From an uncultured Lachnospiraceae bacterium (GTDB taxonomy: Bacteria; Bacillota; Clostridia; Lachnospirales; Lachnospiraceae), in contig CAJTTT010000026.1 of the NCBI GenBank assembly GCA_910579285.1, forward strand, positions 1 to 28,657: a stretch of DNA of 28,657 bases, given 5' to 3'. A program made the translations under genes and the position numbers. Below are positions 7,709 through 14,903 of the stretch, piece by piece. The notes beneath the pieces were generated by a model that saw nothing but the letters and a program-made list of their open reading frames with translations, was not told the DNA's origin and searched no databases. The number at the start of each line of letters is the position of its first letter. The stretch's first letter is position 1.

Positions 7709-8629
7709 ATGAGTAAGAGTTTTGAGGATCTGTTATCAAAGGTTTCCGAGTGTGAGATGAAGAAGGTTGCGGTAGCGGTGGCTCAGGACAGCGCGGTTCT
7801 CGAGGCTGTGGCTGCGGCGAAGGAGAGAGGTATCGCAGAGGCGATCCTTGTGGGTGACGCTGACAAAATCAAAGAGGTGGCGGAGGCAGACAAGGTAGAT
7901 ATCAGCGGTTTCGAGATCATTGATGAGAAAGATGACTACGAAGCAGCCTTAAAGGCAGTCAGTCTGGTGCATGAGGGCAAAGCCGATATGTACATGAAAG
8001 GTCTCATTGACACAAAGTCCTTCTTAAAGAGCGTGCTGGACAAAGAGGTGGGTTTGAGAACCGGCAAGGCCCTTTCCCATGTGTGTGTGTTTGAGGTGGA
8101 GGGGATTGATCATCTCCTGTTCCTGACGGACGTTGCTTTTATGACATATCCGACACTGGAAGATAAGGTACATATCATTGAGAACACGGTGGATGTGTGC
8201 CATGCCTGCGGCATTCCGAATCCGAAGGTGGCTCCCCTGGCGGCAGTTGAGGTAGTGAATCCCAAGATGCCTGTCACGGTGGAGGCGGAAGAGCTGACAA
8301 AGATGTGCGAGGAAGGAAAGATCTCCGGCTGTGTTGTGGACGGTCCTCTTTCTCTGGATCTGGCGATTGACCCTGAGGCGGCGAAGCATAAGGGGGCAGA
8401 AGGCAGAAAGATCGTCGGCGATGCGGATGTACTCCTCTTCCCCGACATTCATGCGGGCAATCTGGTTTACAAGTGCCTCGTACATACGGCAAAGGTGAAG
8501 AACGGCAACATTCTGACCGGCACGAAGGCACCGGTGATTCTCACTTCCCGGTCCGATGATTTTGAGACAAAGGTAAATTCCCTTGCACTGGGCGCGGTTA
8601 TGGCCGGCGCGATGGCGAAAATGAACTGA
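7709..8629 (+). CDS. ptb: Phosphate butyryltransferase
   Basis: A 306-residue member of the phosphate acetyl/butyryl transferase family. It exchanges the CoA of butyryl-CoA for phosphate, giving butyryl phosphate. Family features include the N-terminal KKVAVAVAQDSAVLEAV, ILVGDADKI, KADMYMKGLIDTKSFLKSVL, the LTDVAF segment, CVVDGPLSLDLAI and FPDIHAGNLVYK. The length is close to the usual 300 residues. ATG 7709 is preferred, with AAGGAG at 7690-7695; the open frame continues upstream but crosses the promoter. A butyrate kinase gene downstream makes butyrate the likely substrate, though branched-chain or acetyl use cannot be excluded from sequence. The pair yields one ATP per acyl-CoA. Confidence 0.9.
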   Translation: MSKSFEDLLSKVSECEMKKVAVAVAQDSAVLEAVAAAKERGIAEAILVGDADKIKEVAEADKVDISGFEIIDEKDDYEAALKAVSLVHEGKADMYMKGLIDTKSFLKSVLDKEVGLRTGKALSHVCVFEVEGIDHLLFLTDVAFMTYPTLEDKVHIIENTVDVCHACGIPNPKVAPLAAVEVVNPKMPVTVEAEELTKMCEEGKISGCVVDGPLSLDLAIDPEAAKHKGAEGRKIVGDADVLLFPDIHAGNLVYKCLVHTAKVKNGNILTGTKAPVILTSRSDDFETKVNSLALGAVMAGAMAKMN

Positions 8630-8633
8630 TGTA

Positions 8634-8799
8634 ACAGTTCAGCCGTGGGATCGTGTCATAGACGCGTGGATGCTTGCATACAGAGCGGCTTTGACATGAT
8701 CTCACGAGCGGAGCGCCCTCACATGAAATAAAAGGTGAACCGCGTAAGCGGTGACGGATGCGAAGCAGACGCTTTTATGAATGGGAGGGGCTGAACTGT
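8634..8799 (+). repeat. Structured intergenic repeat between ptb and buk
   Basis: The terminal inverted repeat ACAGTTCAG (8634-8642) matches CTGAACTGT (8791-8799). Inside, the 14-base arms 8645-8658 and 8692-8705 pair throughout with two G-U pairs, and ACCGC/GCGGT forms a small hairpin near 8738-8751. GGATGCTTGCA at 8668-8678 recurs in the repeat after buk (10009-10019). It fills almost all of the 200-base gap, and no promoter or T tract is obvious in it. Confidence 0.6.
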
Positions 8800-8829
8800 A
8801 AATGTAAAATAAAAATGGGGGTAGGAAAA

Positions 8830-9897
8830 ATGGCAATAAAAAGTTTAATTATCAATCCCGGTTCCACATCCACAAAGATTGGTGTGTTTGAGGATGAAAC
8901 TCTCCTGTTTGAGGAGACTTTAAGACATTCCACGGAAGAGATTGCACAGTATGAGAAAATCGTGGATCAGAAGGATTTCCGCAGAAAGATCATCGAGGAT
9001 CTGTTAAAAGAGAAAGATTTTGATATCAAGTCCTTGAACATGGTAGTGGGACGCGGCGGCATGTTAAAGCCGATTCCGGGCGGTACCTACGCGGTGACCG
9101 ATGATCTGCTGGAGGATCTGAAGATCGGCGTGCAGGGCCCTCATGCCTCCAATCTGGGCGGCATTCTGGCGAGAGAGATCGGTGATTCCATCGGGGTTCC
9201 CTCCTATATCGTGGATCCCGTGGTGGTGGATGAGCTGGAGCCTGTATCCAGATATTCCGGCGTGCCGGAACTGCCAAGGACCAGCGTGTTCCATGCGCTG
9301 AACCAGAAAGCGGTGGCGAAGCGTTATGCGAAGGAGCAGGGTAAGACATATGATTCTCTGAATCTGGTTGTGGTACACATGGGTGGCGGTGTGTCCGTAG
9401 GCGCACACAAGAAGGGCTGTGTGGTAGATGTGTTTAACGCCCTTGACGGTGACGGCGCATTCTCTCCCGAGAGAGCGGGTGCGGTACCGAGCGGCGCACT
9501 GATTAAAATGTGCTTTTCCGGGAAATATACGGAGAAAGAGGTTTACAAGAAATTTGTGGGCGGCGGCGGCTTCAACGCATACTGCGGCACCAACGATATG
9601 CGCGATGTAGAAAAGATGGTGCAGGAAGGCGATAAGAAGGCTGAGGAAATCAGAGAGGCGTTTATCACCCAGGTTTCAAAGGACATCGGCGCGATGGCAT
9701 GTGTTCTGCAGGGCAAGGTAGATCAGATTATTGTGACCGGCGGCATTGCCTACGATAAGGCAGTGGTTGCGGGCCTCAGGGAGAAGGCGGAGTGGATTGC
9801 ACCCATGACCGTATATCCCGGTGAGGATGAGCTGATGGCTCTGGTACAGGGCGGCCTGCGTATCCTGCGCGGCGAGGAAGAGCTGAAAGTATATTGA
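8830..9897 (+). CDS. buk: Butyrate kinase
   Basis: A 355-residue kinase of the acetate/butyrate kinase (ASKHA) fold. It transfers phosphate from butyryl phosphate to ADP, forming butyrate and ATP. Visible are the N-terminal phosphate loop INPGSTSTKIGVFEDE, VGRGGMLKPIPGGTY, HALNQKAVAKRYA, HMGGGVSVGAH, ERAGAVPSGAL and IIVTGGIAYD. The length fits the family (355-358). ATG 8830 follows GGGGGTAGGA; an in-frame start at 8758 would overlap the upstream repeat and is unlikely. It is paired with ptb but separated by the structured repeat, which might tune relative expression. A related repeat and a terminator follow the gene. Confidence 0.95.
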   Translation: MAIKSLIINPGSTSTKIGVFEDETLLFEETLRHSTEEIAQYEKIVDQKDFRRKIIEDLLKEKDFDIKSLNMVVGRGGMLKPIPGGTYAVTDDLLEDLKIGVQGPHASNLGGILAREIGDSIGVPSYIVDPVVVDELEPVSRYSGVPELPRTSVFHALNQKAVAKRYAKEQGKTYDSLNLVVVHMGGGVSVGAHKKGCVVDVFNALDGDGAFSPERAGAVPSGALIKMCFSGKYTEKEVYKKFVGGGGFNAYCGTNDMRDVEKMVQEGDKKAEEIREAFITQVSKDIGAMACVLQGKVDQIIVTGGIAYDKAVVAGLREKAEWIAPMTVYPGEDELMALVQGGLRILRGEEELKVY

Positions 9898-9916
9898 GAA
9901 ACGTGATGGCGTAACT

Positions 9917-10038
9917 GTTCAGGCAGGTCTGCGCATTTACTGCGCTGATCGTATCAAAAATCAGAGTTTGCAAGCATCCGATCCCATCGCGAAGCGATTC
10001 TTCTGATCGGATGCTTGCAGCAGAGAAGGAATCTGAAC
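9917..10038 (+). repeat. Structured intergenic repeat after buk
   Basis: GTTCAG (9917-9922) pairs with CTGAAC (10033-10038) and encloses a GCGCA/TGCGC hairpin at 9931-9945 and a perfect 15-base-pair stem, 9969-9983 with 10005-10019, capped by ATCGC/GCGAT. The elements GTAAC-GTTCAG and GGATGCTTGCA are shared with the repeat before buk, so the two look like diverged relatives. Confidence 0.6.
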
Positions 10039-10048
10039 TGCTATGAGG

Positions 10049-10085
10049 CGGCGGAGGGGCGAGAAAGCAGGCTCCTCCGCCGTTT
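10049..10085 (+). terminator. Intrinsic terminator after buk
   Basis: CGGCGGAGGGGC at 10049-10060 pairs with GCTCCTCCGCCG at 10071-10082 (12 pairs, one G-U) around a ten-base loop, followed by TTTAATT. It separates ptb-buk from the secA promoter. Confidence 0.75.
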
Positions 10086-10120
10086 AATTCGCTGGATACG
10101 CCGGATACGAGGGGTTTTGC

Positions 10121-10149
10121 TTGAATTTACCCCCTGTATCTGGTAAAAT
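10121..10149 (+). promoter_or_regulatory. Promoter of secA
   Basis: TTGAAT at 10121-10126 and TAAAAT at 10144-10149 are separated by 17 bases. The secA start lies about 85 bases downstream. Confidence 0.55.
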
Positions 10150-10233
10150 ATAATTTAGTGTTTTGGTATTGTGGGGATTTTTTGAGAGAAAGGCATGTGT
10201 CAGCCCGGAGGGGCGCATGGGAATGAGAAAATT

Positions 10234-12798
10234 ATGAGCGTGGTACAAAAAATATTCGGAACGCACAGTGAACGGGAGATCAAGCGCATTAACGGTCTGG
10301 TTGACAGAATCGAGGGTATGCGTCCCGAGATGATGGAACTGACGGAAGAGCAGATGCGTGATAAGACAAAGGAGTTCAAGAAAAGACTCTCCGAGGGGGA
10401 GACTTTGGACGACCTTTTGCCGGAGGCGTATGCTCTTGTCCGTGAGGCGGCCAGGAGAGTTCTCAACACGGAGCATTACAGAGTGCAGCTGATCGGCGGC
10501 ATTATCCTGCACCAGGGCCGGATCGCGGAGATGAGAACTGGTGAGGGAAAGACGCAGACCTGTCTTCTGCCTGCTTATCTGAACGCGCTGGAAGGGAAGG
10601 GCGTGCATGTTGTCACGGTCAACGATTATCTGGCGAAGCGTGATGCAGAGTGGATGGGGCAGGTGCATGAATTTCTCGGTCTCAAAGTGGGATGTGTTTT
10701 AAATGACATGAAGTCAGAGGAACGCAGGGAGGCTTATAACTGCGACATTACCTATGTGACCAACAACGAGCTTGGTTTTGACTATCTGCGTGACAATATG
10801 GTCATTTACAAGGAACAGCTCGTGCTCAGGGATCTTCACTATGCCATTATTGATGAGGTGGACTCGGTGCTGATTGACGAGGCCAGAACCCCGCTGATTA
10901 TTTCCGGCCAGAGCGGAAAATCCACGAAGCTCTACGAGGCGTGCGATATTTTGGCGAAGCAGCTCACCCGCGGCGAGGACATGGAAGAACTGTCCAAGAT
11001 GGACGCGATCATGGGCGTGGAGCGTGAGGAGACAGGGGACTTCATTGTGAACGAGAAGGACAAGGTGGTGAACCTGACCGCGCAGGGCGTTTCCAAGGTG
11101 GAGCGTTTCTTCCAGATCGAAAACCTGGCAGACCCGGAGAATCTGGAAATCCAGCACAATATTATACTGGCGCTGCGGGCACACAACCTGATGTTCCGTG
11201 ATCAGGACTATGTGGTGAGCGATGATCAGGTTATGATCGTGGATGAGTTTACCGGCCGTATCATGCCGGGAAGGCGCTACTCCGACGGTCTGCATCAGGC
11301 CATTGAGGCGAAGGAGCATGTGAAGGTGAAGCGGGAGAGCAAGACCCTTGCCACCATTACCTTCCAGAACTTCTTCAATAAATTCGAGAAAAAGTCGGGC
11401 ATGACAGGTACGGCGCTCACGGAGGAAAAAGAGTTCCGTGATATTTACGGCATGGACGTGGTGGCGATTCCCACGAATAAGCCAGTGGCCCGTATCGATC
11501 ATCAGGACGCTGTATATAAGACAAGAAAAGAAAAACTGAAAGCCATTCTTCTGGCAGTGCAGGAGGCTCACGCCAAGGGGCAGCCTGTTCTGGTAGGTAC
11601 GATCAACATTGATGCCTCGGAGGAGCTTTCCGCCATCTTTAAGAGAAACGGTCTGGAGCATAAGGTGCTGAACGCCAAGTTCCATGAGCTGGAGGCGGAG
11701 ATTGTGGCGGACGCCGGCATTCACGGCGCGGTTACCATTGCCACCAATATGGCGGGCCGTGGTACAGATATCAAGCTTGACGAGGAAGCGAGAGCGGCAG
11801 GCGGTCTGATGATTATCGGCACAGAGCGCCATGAATCCAGGCGTATTGATAATCAGCTCAGAGGCCGAAGCGGCCGTCAGGGAGATCCCGGTGAATCGAA
11901 GTTCTTTATTTCGCTGGAAGACGATCTGATGAGACTGTTCGGTTCCGACCGCATGATTGCCATGTTTAATGCACTGGGCATCCCGGAAGGGCAGGAGATC
12001 GAGCACAGCGCGCTGACCAAGGCGATTGAGACGGCCCAGAAAAAGATAGAGAACAACAACTTCGGCATCAGAAAGAGCCTGCTCGAGTACGATCAGGTGA
12101 TGAACGAGCAGAGGGAGATTATATACGAAGAGAGACGCCGCGTCCTGGACGGCGAGAGCATGCGGGATGCGATCTACAAGATGATCACGGATATCGTGGA
12201 AAACTGTGTCGATATCTGTATCGGCGACGATTCCGATTTTGAGGAGTGGGATTACAACGAGTTAAATACCCTGCTGATTCCCACGGTGCCCTTAAAGCCT
12301 GTGGACGCGTCCAGGGTGCTGAAGCCTAAGAAAAACAGTCTGAAGCAGCAGTTGAAAGAGGAGGCTGTCAAACTTTACGAGAGCAAAGAGGCGGAGTTCC
12401 CGGAGCCGGAGGCAATCCGCGAGATCGAGCGCGTGATCCTGCTCAAGGTGATAGACAGAAAGTGGATGGATCACATCGACGACATGGATCAGCTCCGTCA
12501 GGGCGCGGGTTTACAGGCTTACGCCCAGAAAGATCCGCTAGTGGAGTACAAGCTGAACGGTTATGAGATGTTTGACGACATGACTCAGAACATCAAGGAG
12601 GAAACCGTGCGCCTGCTCTTCCGTGTGCGTATTGAGCAGAAGGTGGAGAGAGAGCAGGTGGCCAAGGTAACCGGCACCAACAAGGACGATACGCTGCAGA
12701 AAGGCCCTGTGAAACGCGCGGAGGCGAAGGTTTATCCCAACGATCCGTGCCCTTGCGGAAGCGGGAAAAAGTATAAGCAGTGCTGCGGCCGGAAGTGA
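10234..12798 (+). CDS. secA: Preprotein translocase ATPase SecA
   Basis: An 854-residue motor that drives preproteins through SecYEG at the membrane. The N terminus VVQKIFGTHSEREIKRI is typical. Walker A is MRTGEGKT (Lys106) and Walker B is IIDEVDS (Asp207), with DEFTGRIMPGRRYSDGLHQA, TGTALTEEKEF, NMAGRGTDIKL and RIDNQLRGRSGRQGDPG in order. The C terminus has the SecB/zinc-binding tail DPCPCGSGKKYKQCC. The length is normal. ATG 10234 gives the family N terminus, but its ribosome binding site is weak; an in-frame ATG at 10195 would add 13 residues. The sortase-anchored LRR protein encoded downstream would be one of its clients. Confidence 0.97.
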   Translation: MSVVQKIFGTHSEREIKRINGLVDRIEGMRPEMMELTEEQMRDKTKEFKKRLSEGETLDDLLPEAYALVREAARRVLNTEHYRVQLIGGIILHQGRIAEMRTGEGKTQTCLLPAYLNALEGKGVHVVTVNDYLAKRDAEWMGQVHEFLGLKVGCVLNDMKSEERREAYNCDITYVTNNELGFDYLRDNMVIYKEQLVLRDLHYAIIDEVDSVLIDEARTPLIISGQSGKSTKLYEACDILAKQLTRGEDMEELSKMDAIMGVEREETGDFIVNEKDKVVNLTAQGVSKVERFFQIENLADPENLEIQHNIILALRAHNLMFRDQDYVVSDDQVMIVDEFTGRIMPGRRYSDGLHQAIEAKEHVKVKRESKTLATITFQNFFNKFEKKSGMTGTALTEEKEFRDIYGMDVVAIPTNKPVARIDHQDAVYKTRKEKLKAILLAVQEAHAKGQPVLVGTINIDASEELSAIFKRNGLEHKVLNAKFHELEAEIVADAGIHGAVTIATNMAGRGTDIKLDEEARAAGGLMIIGTERHESRRIDNQLRGRSGRQGDPGESKFFISLEDDLMRLFGSDRMIAMFNALGIPEGQEIEHSALTKAIETAQKKIENNNFGIRKSLLEYDQVMNEQREIIYEERRRVLDGESMRDAIYKMITDIVENCVDICIGDDSDFEEWDYNELNTLLIPTVPLKPVDASRVLKPKKNSLKQQLKEEAVKLYESKEAEFPEPEAIREIERVILLKVIDRKWMDHIDDMDQLRQGAGLQAYAQKDPLVEYKLNGYEMFDDMTQNIKEETVRLLFRVRIEQKVEREQVAKVTGTNKDDTLQKGPVKRAEAKVYPNDPCPCGSGKKYKQCCGRK

Positions 12799-12903
12799 CG
12801 ACGTGGAAGAAACGGCGGCCAAAATGTGGTTTATGTTTTGGCGAATGGAAATATGCACAGTAATCATACACTGGTTAATGATAGGGAAAGAAGGTGAAGT
12901 TAA

Positions 12904-14008
12904 GTGGTAGAATTAGATAATATGAAATCGGAGCTTCTTGCATACGAAAGCCCCTTAGCGGAAGTGAGGGATTCACTTTAACTTAGCAGATAAGGTAAAG
13001 CGGATCGAGGAGCTTGACATGGAGATGCAGGCCCCGGATTTCTGGGATGACCCGGAGAAATCCAACCAGAAGATGCGGGAATCCAAAGGGCTTAAGGATA
13101 TTGTGGAGACGATGGACGGTCTCTCCAGCCAGTATAATGACATTTTGGAACTGATCGAGCTTGGCTATGAGGACAACGACCCGGCGATCATTCCCGATAT
13201 CGAGGAGGAGCTTGTCTCCTTTAAAGAAACCTTTGAAAACATTAGGATCAGCACCCTCCTTTCGGGTGAGTATGACAAAAACAACGCGATTTTAAAATTA
13301 AATGCCGGGGCAGGCGGCACGGAGAGCTGCGATTGGTGCAGCATGCTCTACCGCATGTATACCCGCTGGGCGGAGCGAAAAGGTTATTCCCTGGAAGTGA
13401 TCGACTATCTGGATGGAGATGAGGCGGGCATAAAGTCCGTGACCTTTCAGATCAATGGGGAGAATGCCTACGGCTATCTGAAATCCGAGAAAGGCGTGCA
13501 CAGGCTTGTGCGCATTTCGCCTTTCAACGCGCAGGGCAAGCGGCAGACATCCTTCGTGTCCCTTGACGTGATGCCGGACATTGAGGAGGATGTGGATGTA
13601 GAGGTGAAGGATGAGGATATCCGCATCGACACTTACCGAAGCAGCGGCGCGGGCGGTCAGCACATCAACAAGACCTCATCGGCGATCCGTATCACCCATT
13701 TTCCGACGGGGATCGTGGTGACATGTCAGAACGAGCGGAGCCAGTTCCAGAATAAGGACAAGGCGATGCAGATGCTGAAGGCGAAGCTTTACATGCTGAA
13801 ACAGGAAGAGAATGCGGAGAAACTGTCAGATATCCGAGGTGATGTGAAGGAAATCGGCTGGGGAAACCAGATCCGTTCTTATGTGATGCAGCCATACACT
13901 ATGGTGAAGGATCATCGGACAAACGAGGAGGCCGGCAATGTGGACGCGGTGATGGACGGGGCGATTGATCCGTTTATCAATGCGTATTTGAAATGGATAA
14001 ATAGTTAA
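12904..14008 (+). CDS. prfB: Peptide chain release factor 2 (programmed +1 frameshift)
   Basis: RF2 ends translation at UGA and UAA. The frame starts at GTG 12904, with AAGGTG at 12891-12896 seven bases upstream, reads VELDNMKSELLAYE and so on for 25 codons, and meets TAA at 12979-12981. A +1 shift on CTT continues as NLADKVKRIEELDMEMQAPDFWDDP to TAA 14006-14008, for 367 residues, the normal size. The codon-recognition tripeptide SPF (VRISPFNAQ) and the catalytic GGQ (SGAGGQHINKTSS) are present. The stop position at codon 26 equals that of E. coli prfB. The last codons after 13986 are AT-richer than the rest, and a second diverged copy of the 3' end lies at 17893-17952. Calling the gene from ATG 13019 would lose the N terminus. 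Confidence 0.95.
12967..12982 (+). promoter_or_regulatory. RF2 programmed frameshift site with UAA stop
   Basis: AGGG at 12967-12970 is followed by CTT (12976-12978), TAA (12979-12981) and C. The A of AGGG lies nine bases before CTT, the same distance as the A of the stimulatory AGGGGG in E. coli. The shift codon CTT and the following C are canonical, but the stop is UAA instead of the usual UGA, so low RF2 alone may be sensed less specifically because RF1 also reads UAA. Confidence 0.9.
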
Positions 14009-14009
14009 G
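13959..14009 (+). repeat. prfB 3'-end repeat, left copy
   Basis: This is the functional end of prfB. Positions 13959-13986 are identical over 28 bases to 17903-17930. The rest, to TAAG, differs from the right copy by six substitutions, all silent in the RF2 frame (TAT/TAC, TTG/TTA, AAA/AAG, ATA/ATC, AAT/AAC, AGT/AGC). Confidence 0.9.
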
Positions 14010-14021
14010 CGACAGGATATT

Positions 14022-14062
14022 CAGTCAGTTAGGGCAGGTGATAAGTCTGCCCTGATTGACTG
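14022..14062 (+). terminator. Long hairpin after prfB
   Basis: Positions 14022-14037 pair with 14047-14062 over 16 pairs with two G-U, around a nine-base loop. Only AACATATT follows, so the U tract is poor. It separates prfB from the sortase gene and lies on the cassette side of the prfB 3'-end repeat. Confidence 0.5.
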
Positions 14063-14084
14063 AACATATTATGTAAGGAAAAAT

Positions 14085-14903
14085 ATGAAAAGCAGATATC
14101 TGTTAACGTATCTTAGAAGATTCGTTCTTTGCGTTTTTATCGTATGCCTGATAGGGCTTTTTAGGGAGCGTTATCAGACGATGCAGCATAAAAAGTATAT
14201 GGACAATTTGAGCAGTAAGGTGAAAGCGGAGAAGGCAGAAGAAGATACGGAAGTAATTGATATAGAAGCGGCAGACAATACGGCGGAAATGGAGGAACGG
14301 AATACAGATACGCAGGAACAGCCAATCATGGATAGATTTGCGGCGCTTTGTGCCCAAAATAATGACTTGACTGGCTGGATTTCCATTCCGGATACGGTGA
14401 TTGATTATCCGGTCATGCAGTGTGCGGATAACGAATTTTATCTGCACCATGATTTTGATAAGAGAGAAGACAGGTATGGCTGCTTATATGTGAAGGATAT
14501 TGCAGATGTCAATACGCCAGGCACCAATTTTGTCATATACGGACATAATATGAAAGACGGAACCATGTTTGGTATGTTAGACCAGTATCTGGAGCAGTCT
14601 TTTTATGAGAAACACCGGCAGATTTTTTTTGATACGCTTTATGAGGAGCGGAAATATGAGATCATGTCTGTCTTTCTTTCCAATGCAAATGGTGATAAGG
14701 AAACAGGATTTAAGTATTATCAGTTTTATCAGGCAGATACAGAGGAAGAGTTTGCATACTTTTATGATCATATAATGGACAAGTCGCTGCATGATACGGG
14801 AGTGACAGCGGAATTTGGAGATACATTTCTTACGCTGTCCACCTGCGCTTACCACGAGGAAGACGGAAGAATTGTGGTGGTAGCTAAAAGGGTAGAAGAG
14901 TAA
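14085..14903 (+). CDS. Class B sortase
   Basis: A 272-residue membrane-anchored transpeptidase that attaches surface proteins to peptidoglycan. An N-terminal membrane span lies at about residues 12-25, followed by a charged linker and the sortase domain from about 85. The catalytic residues are His154 (IYGHNM), Cys254 (LSTCAY) and Arg269 (VAKRV). TGWISIPDTVIDYPVMQ with FYLHHDFD is the class B pattern. AAGGA five bases before ATG 14085 supports the start. Its stop overlaps the start of the LRR gene (TAATG), so the two are translationally coupled and the LRR protein is the evident substrate. The gene is AT-richer than secA or prfB. It lies inside a segment bracketed by prfB 3'-end repeats. Confidence 0.93.
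   Translation: MKSRYLLTYLRRFVLCVFIVCLIGLFRERYQTMQHKKYMDNLSSKVKAEKAEEDTEVIDIEAADNTAEMEERNTDTQEQPIMDRFAALCAQNNDLTGWISIPDTVIDYPVMQCADNEFYLHHDFDKREDRYGCLYVKDIADVNTPGTNFVIYGHNMKDGTMFGMLDQYLEQSFYEKHRQIFFDTLYEERKYEIMSVFLSNANGDKETGFKYYQFYQADTEEEFAYFYDHIMDKSLHDTGVTAEFGDTFLTLSTCAYHEEDGRIVVVAKRVEE

Noticed and set aside
10714..12006. A 430-codon open frame on the minus strand inside secA
   Set aside because: It lies fully within the well-supported secA gene, has no ribosome binding site and encodes a His/Leu-rich sequence without domains, as expected of an antisense shadow.
12818..12842. GCCAAAA/TTTTGGC inverted repeat between secA and prfB as a terminator
   Set aside because: It has only seven AT-rich pairs and no T tract follows, so it is too weak to call.
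13019..14008. prfB starting at ATG 13019 without frameshift
   Set aside because: The upstream GTG frame with its ribosome binding site encodes the conserved RF2 N terminus and joins by a canonical CTT +1 shift, so the short form is an artefact.
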